DNA from: Orthonyx spaldingii
Taxonomy: Eukaryota > Chordata > Aves > Passeriformes > Orthonychidae
Direction: 5' to 3'
Assembly (NCBI GenBank): GCA_013397795.1
Contig: VZTJ01003574.1
Location: 770,000 to 833,999 of the forward strand
DNA length: 64,000 nucleotides
Below are positions 43,101 through 55,100 of this stretch, piece by piece. The translations under genes and the position numbers were made by a program. Under the pieces are notes generated by a model, which saw nothing but the letters and a program-made list of their open reading frames with translations, was not told where the DNA came from and made no database searches. The first letter of the stretch is position 1. Each line of letters begins with the position of its first letter.

Positions 43101-46100
43101 CTAATTAATACAAGATTATGAACTTTCACTATTATTGCAACTTATAGAATTTACACAGGAGCATTTAAAATCCTATTTTGCATGGCTGGGCCGTATGATC
43201 TCCAGTGAAATGGAATAATACACTCCTTTTCCTCCTGTTTTAAGCAGAAAGATCTTTTTTCCCCAGAGAAGAGTAACTCAGAAGGTTTGAGCTGTCCTTG
43301 TTCTTAGCTGTACAATGGTCCTTTATCTCACTCTCATTCAACTCAAGATATTTGCAAGTATTTTGTGCATTTTTGACTCTGTTATTTTTTGTTGGTGGCT
43401 AAATTCACCTTAGTGAAAGGCAATCAAGGCACGTGATAAATTCAGAAATTAATAAATAAATAATGTAGATAAAGCAACATAGTATCAAAAGAAGAGCACA
43501 TCTTTGATTCCCAGCAAGCAATACTCCAGTAACACTGCTAAATGTAACTGTCAGTCTCAAGGTTTGTGGCAAAATTATGCCCAAGGGCACAGGTAACCTG
43601 CAGCACCTGAGGGAGCTTCTGTTTCAGGTGGATTTCTTTTTTCTTACAGAACTTCATTTAATCTTTACACTTGAATTACAGAAATCCACTTCTTTCACTT
43701 CTCATTAGCAGGGTGGACTCGCAGAGCATTCAGCTCAGCTGAGCAGGCAGCCTTTATGAGCATTTCCGTGGAGTTTCCTCAGAGTGGGAAGCCTCCAGCT
43801 GTCAGTCAGTCAGTGGGAATTCCATAGTTTAGCTAAGCAAACTAGTGAATAATTCCAGCCACCCTGCATCCAACACTGCTACCAATCCAACGAGCACAGT
43901 ACTTAGCCCAGCAGAAGCAAGAAACTGAGATAAAATGGAGCATTAAAATGGTAGATGGCAACTGAATTGAGAAAGAACTCAACATAATGCTTTGGTGTCA
44001 CGGCTGGGGTCTGCTCCTACTTTTCCAAAATACCCAAGTGCCTCTCTTTGCTGGGCTAAGAAGGGATATTTATGGGAAAAAAAGAGATGTTCAATGCAGG
44101 GATTGCCTGGGCCCATTAACACCCCTTGGTGTGGGGAGCTGGGCCTTGCCCTGTGTGCTGGAGCTGCTGGGCCCCTCACCCTCAGGGCAGCTCCTTCAGC
44201 TCTAATTTTAACTCCTGACTCAGAATAGTGGTGGAGTGTAACAAATCCACGAACACAGGGTTTGGTCCAGAGTGTTACAACAACAGCAGAATGAGGATGA
44301 GCACTCCAGAATTCCTGTCTTGATCCTCACATCTCAGTCTGAGGAAAAACACTGTGCCCCAGGCTTTAACTGCCACAGAATGGCAACACTTCCCACCTGC
44401 TTCTCTACTTACTTGCTGGTGAGCAACCTCATCACCATCCAGTCTCGAGGAAAGACACTCATCTTCATCAGGTTCCGAAACACACAGAAAATCTTCAGGA
44501 GGAACTCCTGTCACACAGGGAAAAGTAATTAAAAATCAGCAGCAGCTGCAGGTGAATCTATTTTCTTGACTGTAAGAAAGACAAGCCAAGTGTGCTCTGC
44601 TTGAGCTTTGTGTTGCAAGGCCATTCACCTGGAAACATGGAAGCAACATACATTGGAATATGGCTCTGTTCCTTTTGTTTGCATCTAATATACAACTTGC
44701 AGCTTCTTTAAAATCTTCAATTCTACAGGGAGATGCAAATCTTCCCTATGTGCATAACTGCATATGACTTCTCATCACCCAGAGTTCCAGTGTCAATTTG
44801 CAGCTATTTTCAAATATACTGAACACATAATCACTTTTTCATGCATTCATTTTATTAATTTATCTGCCCAAATTTCTTTGGACTTACATCACAATTTGAG
44901 AACTAACCACACCCCCAAGCCCAATAAAACTCCTACACACGCTTTCTAAAATAGTAACAGAAAACCCCATTTCTGGCAACACACAGCAGCAAAGAGCTCT
45001 TTGACACATTCAGCTGAATGTTTGATTTCCAAAAAAAATCCCCAAACCTGAAGACACTTCTGATTTTTGACCACCTGCACCTCCATGTCTGTACAGAACA
45101 ACAGCGAGGATCAAATGTGACAAGCTGCTGGCCTTTCAATCCATGATTTTCTTGTTTTGTTTTCCTTCCACACAAAATCAAAATAGCAGAGAAAGTGGCA
45201 GAGCAGGGTTTCTTCAAAACCATCCTACCATTATGCCTTAATGGGAGTGTGTGATTGATATCTTGGTGTAACTGAGCTCAGAGTAAAGCATTAGAAGCTC
45301 CTTGACTTTTGGCCTCATTTTGCCTGAAGTATAAGAGTGATACATGAATAAAATCCTCTTCCATGCCAGAAAAGGTATTGGAAATATTATTACGGCCATA
45401 TTTGATGGGGAAAAAAAAGTAATATATAAAATCCTCAGCCTCTGTGATACTCTTGGAACATATACTCAGATTATCAGAGATACAACAGTTCTTATGGGCA
45501 CAAAGACAAATTTCAGTTCAATGACCTTTCCACAAGTTTGACATAACAACTATAGATGGCTTTTAAAATATCTATTAAAATTTATTATGAATTAATTTAC
45601 CAAATCATTTTCCTGTGAGCAATCTGAAAGTTACCAGAAAGGCAGCAATCCCAGATAACTATCAACCTGAGATACACTGAACCCTGCAACCTAAAGATAA
45701 GAATTTTATCATCCCAAATTCATCTCCCTGATTTATTCAGCCTCTCTATATGCACACAAAGCATTTAAAAGTTGAAAGTCTATCCAGAAAGGACTTTTCA
45801 CTGCTTCTCTATTTTATTTGTTAAGGTAACAGAAGTTCCTGCCACATTACATTGTTCTTATATGGGTGCCATGCTAAACAAAATCATTTTATATAAAAGC
45901 TTGTCTTGATTTATGGGATCATTCTGCCTTTTAAACAGGCTGTTGTTGGAGATACTTCTCTTCCCTATGGAAGTTGAGGTAAGAAGTTCTGCTGGTGTGA
46001 GATGTGCCATTTCAAAATGTCAGAGGTCTGTGCCCCTCACCAACCCCTGCTGTTCATGGAGAGCCATAATTTGAGGTTCACAAAGAAGCATGCAGCAAGT

Positions 46101-49100
46101 GGAGTGGTAAGGTTACAGCTTTCCCAAAAAAGATTTCATCTGCTAGAGACATTTGTATCCTCCAAAAGGCTTGAAATTCTCTTCTGGCATAAAATCAATA
46201 CCCTTTGTAAGAAAGCTCCAGTGCATACTGAACATGCAGTAAAATGCTATACAACAACTGCCTTCACATTCACGGGATTAAAAAACCCCTGTTTCTCTGC
46301 CTGTGTTTTATATGTAACAATTACAATATCCTTCATGTCTAACAACATCTATCCTGAGACTTTATTTGCTGTTATAAAGATTATTTGGTGCCCTGTGGTC
46401 TTAAAATGTGTTTTTGCAACACTACACCAATGATTATAAAAGTGAAAGGAAGGTCCCTGAAGAGAGTGCCGGTGGATGGGGATGATTAACAGGGCAAGTG
46501 ATGCTGGAGGGATTCCCCCTCTGCACTCCCATTCTGAGGGAGTCACCCTACAAATATCACATCCTTCTGTACCTTCAGTTCATCCTTGCTTTGGAAGTTG
46601 TCCAGTAAGTGCTGGAAGTGAGTGTCTGACATCTGACGAAGCAAAGATAAAAGGCAGGAGACATATTCTCCCTGTTGACCAAAGGAGAAACTCTTTCATT
46701 CAGACCATCTGAAATTTCCTAGATAACAAGCTTAACCCGGGGGAAGGTATAAAGGGAGGGGTCTGAAATGGCCCCGATGCCTATGAGGGGACAGCTGACA
46801 TGCACAGAGATTGAAAGTACTGCAGGTTAACAGTTCCTGAATTACTGTTAATGCAGGGATACACCTCCAGAAGGCTCCTCCACAGATGCCAGTATTAAAG
46901 GTCTTTTAATCAAAGTTGTAGCCTAATAAAAAATAATTTAAAATTGTTAATACAGACATTTAACAAATCGCCCTCCAAGCATGCGGGTTTTGACAATATC
47001 TTTTTCAGGTACTTAGTATACAGTGTCTGTCAGAGGTGTGACTGCAGCTCATGCCAACAGACCAGCAATTATTTGAACTAATTGACTCAGACCAGTAAAG
47101 CAGTGACAGCTTGGGATCAGGCTGGGCTGCAGAAGGTGTCTGGAAGCTTGTAAATATATGGCTTATTAGTGTTCACCAAGTTCTGTGCTGTCAAAGCTCC
47201 AGTACTGACAGCACTGCAGTCAGATTTCCTGAGCACAGTCTGGGTAAGCCTACATGAGCTACAATTACATTTCTGTAATTCTGCAAAGCAGGTGCACCCT
47301 AACCAGTTACCACAGCATCCCAAAGTGTTTTCCAAAGAGGAGCTCCCCCATTTTACAAATCTGAAAGCAAAGCACAGAGAAGTTAAGCAATCTGTCCAAG
47401 AGAACAAGCAAGGTGGTGCCAAGAACATCAGGACTGGGTCTGTTGACTGCCAGTCCCTTTCACAACACATTTTTTTTCTGCAACAAAGAGCAACTAATTT
47501 GGAATATGCACAAATCTAAGCCGTAGCTAATAAGAATCCACATATCACTGTGCTGTGAAATGTAAATTGAGGAACAAATACAAGGGACTGTGCCTTCCAT
47601 TTTATTGTTTTTCTAATTGGCTCAAGCATCTGCCCAGAAGCTTTGACACAGGTTGTTCCAATAAACTTTCCAGGGCTGAACTTCACTAGGAAGAAAGGTG
47701 TGCTCTTCTGTGTGGGCTGGCATGTGGTAAACAGCAGTAAGTCAGATGGCTGCAGTAAAAGGAAACTGAGATGTTACTGGACATTTGCAAGCCAGTGCCT
47801 TTCTTGTTCTGTATCAAAGAACATCTCGTTATCTGAGCCAACAAGGAAAGATCCAACCTTCTCTCTTGTGTGACAAGTGCACTGCATCTGCCCCCAGCAG
47901 CACTACTGAGGTTTCAGCCATTTGCTAAAAAACAAGTCTAAAAAAAGGATGTTCTGAACAGCAGCTTAACATCCTACATTGTGCAAAAGCTGCATTAGAG
48001 ACTCCAACAAACAAAAATAGACTAAAATAGACTAGAATAGAAAAGGGCACAAATCCAGGAAAGAAGAAGGCTGAACAGCAAAATTCTATTCTTTTTCTTC
48101 TCTTCCACTGCATGTCAAAGAAAAGTTTCATCCCTGTGGCTAATGCTGGCAGCCTGGATTAAGTGGTGGCTTCTCCCACCAAGCTCAACAGCTCACTTCA
48201 CTTGGAATCTGTTAATTTCTTTTGAAAAAGCATGTTGTGTTTCATTTGCATGAAATAATCAATGACCCTGAACAGAGCCTCTCCAGGGTGTTCAGCAAAG
48301 GGATTTAACCTCAGAGCACTGCGATATCCTCAGTTTTGGGGATCACAGCCTGATACTCATATAGCCCTTGGTGATACCACCTTAGGGGTGAAGCCCAGGC
48401 AGCTCCCCAGTACCTTAAGTCTTAAGCAATAACTCTCAATCACAGCTGCAAAGACAAACCAGAAAATAATCTGGAAATCCACTAAAGCTTCCCAAGCTCC
48501 ACTGCTTCCTGCAGCCCTCACTGGTGCAGGGAGGAAGGAATGGGTTTGTGGCTTATTAAGGGAAAGAGACAAAGCCCTGGGCATTCATGCAGCAGAGATG
48601 ATGATGAGGTGCCAGTGGTGGTGAGGGACTGAACCAGAGGTTAGAGAAGCAGGAAATAGAAACTGATTGTTAGTTACTAACAGTGATTTCTGCTGTGCAC
48701 TGCGGGCAGCGCTGCCCTCTTACCGCCTCCTGAGACTGCGATTTACTCATGATTGTGAGCAGAGTTTGTAACAGCACGTCCAGGAGGCTCTCCACCATCA
48801 TCTCAACCTCCTCCACGACATCTCCCTCCTACAGCAAGTGGTGAGCAGAGACACAGTTAGAAACTGGAGAGATGGACCTGGCAAAGACAGTTCTGCTGAG
48901 TCAGCCATACCACAGGCTCGCCAGGACAGAGCTCCGTAACAGGTTCAAAGCAGTACAATCAAATTCCTCACTGGTACCAGATCCTGTTGTTCTGCCAGTG
49001 TGTGTGTGTTACCTTGACAGTCTCTGATGGAAACATTCAGGGTCACAGCCATAAAGGTTAGTCTATAATCAAAGGTCTAGAACACAACAGGAGCAGATTA

Positions 49101-52100
49101 TGTTCAGGAACCTTTACTCCATGGCAGTATTATTTTAGCTTATTTCCATAATACCTTTCATCTCATTCCTTTCACACAGAACCATGACTTGTAATTGGAA
49201 ACACACATTGGTATGAATTATATTTAGCACCATGAACTTCCTACTTTAGTCAGGTGGGGAAACTTCACCACCCCCTCTTTGTGAGCATTGCTTTAAATGA
49301 TCTAGTTACCATTTGAGATCAGAGTATTATGACCGTCAAAGCTGGGTGTTGAAACTCAGCAGCAATTTCCAGAAGCAAGTGGGATTTCATTGATTAGATA
49401 ATTTTAGAGTATTCTTTTAATGTGCACCACAAAGTGCTAGTTACTGTGTCTTGCAGAACTACGAGTCCTTGAGCTGTGTAGAACTTTTAAACTCCACTGA
49501 CATCTAAGTTCTGGGCTTGCATGAAGAAAATTAAACAGTGTCAAAGCTGGTGAAGGCGTATGCGTTTCCCCCCTCCTAACAGCAGGAACACTGTGTAATC
49601 AGGATGCTCTGAGTCACACACACAGAGCCAGACCCTCATTTCAGATGTTCTCCTGCTGACAGCACAGTTTTGTTTTTAAAAGGTTCTCTGAAAAACCTGT
49701 ATTGACCTATAAAAATCTCTCACTCTTCATTGTACTACATCAGTGGTGCAAATGATAAATTAAAATCAAGCATCAGGTTTACCAAAGAACTGGTCTTGAT
49801 TATGGAGAAGATACTACTGAGGATCCCAGAGCAGATAAGCAGCTCCTTCTGCTGTCGTAGGTGAAGGTGGATGTGGTGAAGGACTACAGGCAGCAGGATG
49901 CGCCGGGACTCTGAATGAAGGAAAATAATTTCAAATTTAAGGAAAGAAAATATTTACAAACAATTACAATGATCAACAAAATTCTGTGGTGTTATCATTC
50001 TCACCTTGTACTGAGTATAATCATTCAAGTGTGCTAACTTGAGATCCTCACTACAGGAAAGAGAAACTCAATGGTGTTTTCTATCTTCATAACTTCTTTT
50101 ATTCAGACCTTTATGTATGAAATACACTCACAATCTTCACCCATTTTCCAGTGAGTTCTTAAAGATTTTTTTAAATTCTGATTTTAAAAGTGTATGTAAG
50201 CAAGAATATACTTAAGTAAAATTTTAAGAATTAAAGAATTACTCAAGTGTTCAGCTAAAGAAATACTAAAGTTATAATGCAAAGATTAAAGATGTTTTAA
50301 AGGAATGTGGTGGGTTTCTCACAAGACTATTCTCTCTGTTTCTCAGGCATAAGCTGGCTGGAAAGGAGGTTTTCTTCCTGTCTACGGTAAGAGCAATGCA
50401 AAGTGTGAAGTGAGATGTGGCAGTTTTAATAATTGACTTGATTTTTTAATGTATGTTTATCAACCTTTAGTAACTACAATTTATCTATGATGGATCTGTA
50501 AACATTTCCTACCTTAGGGAAACTTGTAAAGTACTTGTGTCGAACAGAGTTAACAGAGTATTCTGAGTTGGGACACACAAGGATCAGGGAGTCCAACTCT
50601 GAGGTGAGAGCCCACTTGTGAAAAGAAGGATCAAACTCACAATGTGGGCGTTATCAACACCCTGCTCCAACCAACCGAGCTAACAAATAATTTATCAACG
50701 ATGCTGCCAGGAGAAATAATTACCCACATCACTGGCATTGAGCAGGGACTTTTTTGCACCAAAGGCACTGCTAAAGAACCCAAGGTGTTGCTGCTCAGCC
50801 CCGGCTCACCCGAGAAGGAGAAGAGGCGGCTGTCGACCGTGCGGGCGATGGACTGGAGCTTCACCACGTCCATGGACTGGCCGATGTGCACCGTGCTGGG
50901 CATGCTGCCCAGCGTGCCCCGCACGAACTCCGCCACCTCCTGCACCGTGAACATCTGCAGCAGCTCGTCGAAGATGGCGGGGAACGAGTTCAGCAGCGCG
51001 GCCTGCGGGGACAGGGGCAGCTCAGCACCTGCAGCTCCCCACCTGCAGCTCGGTGCACTGAGGTGGGAGCAACGGGAACACCGAATGAAGGGTCTGCACA
51101 AAGCTGCTATGGGCTGTGCTGTGGCTGGTGGCCGTGGTTTGTGGTACCTGGAGCTCACAGTGAACGAGTCACATGTAGTATAGAAAAGTCAAGAGCTGCT
51201 GCCAGTAGTAAATCTAAGGAGAAGTTGAGCACATAGAGCTTCAAAAAGCTGTATTTTAGGGTACAATTTATAAAACAGAAAAAAAAAGAGATATCAGAGA
51301 ACAGAAAATAGTCCATTTTTGTTGATTTACTTTTTTCAGTTAATACAACACTTTCTTCTGATTAGAAAGTTCCATACCAATTGTTTGTCCTGAGCAACTA
51401 CCTACGCCAGTTAAAACCCTTCAGAAAATATTCTGAAGTGAAGAACCTGCTGACAGACCCTTAACCACAGCAGCTCTGCCATGTGACATTCCAGGATGCC
51501 TGCAGCAGGGGTGGGGTGTGAGTCCATGTGAAAGAGGCATCGCATCATGCGAGTGTGCATGTGATTCCTGCAGTAACAGATATTTCCAGTAAGCTGGAGC
51601 TATCCTTGGAAGTGCTTCTTAAGGTGCAGAAATGGTGTCGGCACAACAGCAACAAAAACCTCTTCATGTCTTATTTCCTATTTTTCAATTAATTTCTTCA
51701 CAAGAGTAGACAATTCCATGCATCACCCTATGCTCAAGTTCCACATACTTGGTGTCCTATCAAACAACTGCCACCACTTCTGATGTTTTAAAATCCTTCT
51801 CTTCCTCCACCTCCTAGCCAGGCTCCATACCTGCTTCCTCATTATAACTACTTAAATTCCTAGATGGCTGCCTTCTGGAACCAGCCTCACCTCCACTGTT
51901 CCTTCCTGCCATTCCCACCTCCCTTGCCTGAAGCTCTCCACACAAACCCCAGTGATTTCCTGCACAAGTTCAGATTTACCAGACTTCACTGCAGATCTCT
52001 GCTCAGCTTTGCCCTTCCCAAGTCTCCCCACTAACAGTATTTCCTTATCCTCAGAGATTTTGTTGTTTTCTCATTGCATAAACATTGCTGTATCTCTTCC

Positions 52101-55100
52101 ATACTGACACGACTCTCCTAATCCATATAATCCCAGCCTCCTTCTTTCCCAAGTCTTTCTTTCTTCAATAGTGAAATCTATTTAATAGTATTTGAGCAAA
52201 ATCTAAGTTATTTTTACAACTAACACTGTAGAGCTCATTAAATTATTCTGAATATAAATTTACCTCCTTCATCCGCTCGTTCTCTCTCAAAATCTGATTT
52301 TGTTACAATCAACTCAGATCACACAAACCCCCACAAGGCCTCCTGGGTGTTGCCACCTATTTGTTCCTACATACCTACAATGTACTAACAAAATAAATAA
52401 TATAAATAATTTCAATAGCTCCTGGGACTCTTGGAAGGCAGTGACAGCCACAAATCCAGTCACTATCTTTGGGATAATACAAGTGAAATTACAGTATTGG
52501 CCCAACAAATCCTTACAGGAGTTTTCCTAAACTTTCTGTTGCTTATAAAGCAGAAGGATTTCTGTATAACCCATAGCAGTCCAAGGGCAGGCATGGGATC
52601 TCTTCAGGAAGATTTGGAGCTGTCCTGAGGCGACATCATTTCAACAGTTCCTTGAAGGGTCCATTATTGCACAAGAGCCTAAATATGCTGGAACATTACT
52701 CATGTCAAACTAATTGCCTGGGAGGAAGGAAATCAGTTTTACTCTCATTGCTGGAAAGAACTGAGATACTGAGATGTCTCAGATATCCTGGAGAAGAGGA
52801 CAAGTGCGAGGGAAATTATGTTTGCCAGGGCCTTGAGCATTTCCGTGGGTATTTAACAATTGTCCAGATTTCCAGAACTAATAATCAAATAAGAAACAAA
52901 TGCTTGGCTCCCCTGAACAATCTGACTTGTATAATCTTGTGTGCACCCTCAGTATTGTCTTTTTGGTGTGTGGATGCCATAAACTGCTCCATTAAAAACT
53001 GAAATATTCCACATCTCCAGGTTTTAAAGTGCCAGCCACTTAAACATCAAACTCCAGTTTATATGCAGGAAAAGAGTGTTTGGGGTAGGGGAAAGAGATT
53101 AATTGGGAACATCCACAACGAAACACTTGAGCAGTCCTGGGGATCTTTACTTACAGAATTAAAAGTCGGCCTGGTTGTGCCCCCAGATTTTTGTGGGGCA
53201 CCTGTCCCGGCTCCGCTCGCCTGCCCTCCAGGCTGGGAGGCCTACGGGGCAATGGGATCAGGGGGCAACACAGTGGCAAGGGGGAAACAAAAAGTAAACT
53301 TTTCAAAGATTCAACAAGGACAGGATCTACAAATTATAAAAGTTCAAAGTAAGAAATACCATAGTGAGAGAAAGGAGGAAAAAGTTAAAAACAGAAAGAA
53401 AGAGAAAAAGGGAAAATCCCCCATCCTCAAAGCGAGTCTCCCTCTGTATTTGGGACCAACACAAGTGGAAAATATTCAGCAGATACTGTTTCCAGTCACC
53501 ATCACTTTGTCTGCAAAATTCTGTGCACTGATTTCTCTTGTTCCTGGCTCATCTTATTATACCCACTAATGGGTGATTAAATAAAACATTAGAGCAGCTG
53601 TTCTCAAACTCTTTCAGAGCAGCTCCTTAAGAAAGAGATCACTCCACTGGCAGCTTCCTGAAGCAGCAGAGTCACTGCTTGGCTGCAACGTTCACAGCAG
53701 CTGCTTCCTTGGCAAAATACAGCAGGTGTTCCAAACATCTGTAATTCTGCATTAGTAATTACAAACCACCTTCATGCTACCAGGGGGCTCTGGGTGCTCC
53801 CTTCTGACATTCCCTGAGCAGAGGTACAACACAGCATGTTTGACATTTAAAACTTAAATGCAGGAGCGTGTAATGCAGTACAGTGGTCTTTAAAACCCAA
53901 CCCAAAACTCAGCAGCATCCTTACTCACTTCGAGTATTGTCTTAACCCCCATGGAATCTTCATAAAGTCCCCTGGGCCACATTCAAAATGATGTATTAAA
54001 TATGAATATGGGCATCACAACATGTTTGTGGTCAGGCTGCACATGACTCTGACTGTAATTTTAGCACATGCTGGAATGAAGTTTATCTGAGTGCAAATAC
54101 ATCAGCTGAACTTCTCACTGTGATGTTGCTGTGACTGTAACGATTGATTTGAAGAACTATAATGAAGGATTTAGAAATTCTTGAGGTCAACCATAAAACA
54201 TAGGAATGAGAGAGACTTGAAAACACAGTTCACTTTTGCAAACAGCAAAAATTGTATTCTCATGTGAGAAGTCACTTCCCCCTAGAGAGCCCCCAGTCCA
54301 GCTCACCTGTGCAAAGCTACTGTCTAACACCATTAATGGGTGTCTCATTTTCCAGCATCACCAGCTTGTCAGGGGGAAAACTCCACTGACCTGCATTTAA
54401 CCCCCATGCACCCACTCCTCCCACCCGTGCAGGAACAGCTGCCTCGTGGTTTGCCAGTGGGAGTGCAGGAAATAGCAAACCTGTGTGAAGATGAGAGTCT
54501 CAGAGCTCCTGCTGTCCAAGCTGAGCACAAATCTGATGGACTGGAAAAGCTCCTGGATGCTGGAGCGGAACTGCTCCTCCTCCATTCCACAAGTAGCTCT
54601 GGAGTAAAGGATCCGAGATTGGACAATGAACTTGAAAAGATATTCCAAGGCCTTAAGGAGCAGGAGAGGAAGGAGATCAAGACAGAGAAAAAGAGAAAGA
54701 AAAATAAAGGAGCTTTAAAGAGAACCAGGAAAGACTCTACATGCATAATAACTGAATTCTTGAGCTTTAGAAAGGAGAATGAAAAACAGGTTTTACAAGT
54801 TACATAATTCAGTTGAGGAAGAGCTATTCTTAGGCAAGTGCCCATTCTCAACCAATAATCTTTGTTACTTGCATGTCCCACTAACAGATAGGTGTCTCTG
54901 ATGTAAATGCATACTTTATGAGTTAAATAATTTGAGGAAAATTTTGGTCAAGGTAAGAAACTTCTGGTTTTCTCATGACTTAGCACAGTGACTGAAGTGT
55001 CTGAAGAAGCTGTTCTCTTTCAAGATTTTGTAAATGGCATTATTTAGAACTGCATTTATTTGGCAGAAGTGACCGTGAAGAAAACACATTGTTCTGAGCA

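Noticed and set aside
46002..46433. 143-codon plus-strand ORF
   Set aside because: AT-rich, no motif, no transcript signals.
47117..47519. overlapping 117-codon ORFs on both strands
   Set aside because: They lie in the MIR-like repeat.
50644..51183. 179-codon plus-strand ORF and overlapping frames
   Set aside because: It is antisense to the GC-rich DOCK3 exon w9, where stop codons are rare.
53063..53569. 168-codon plus-strand ORF
   Set aside because: No familiar motif; low-complexity Lys/Glu second half; no splice or promoter context. The GC-rich part reads better as a minus-strand exon candidate.
54340..54881. 155- and 170-codon ORFs on both strands
   Set aside because: They overlap exon w8 in wrong frames; the correct minus frame gives ALEYLFKFIVQSRILYSRAT.
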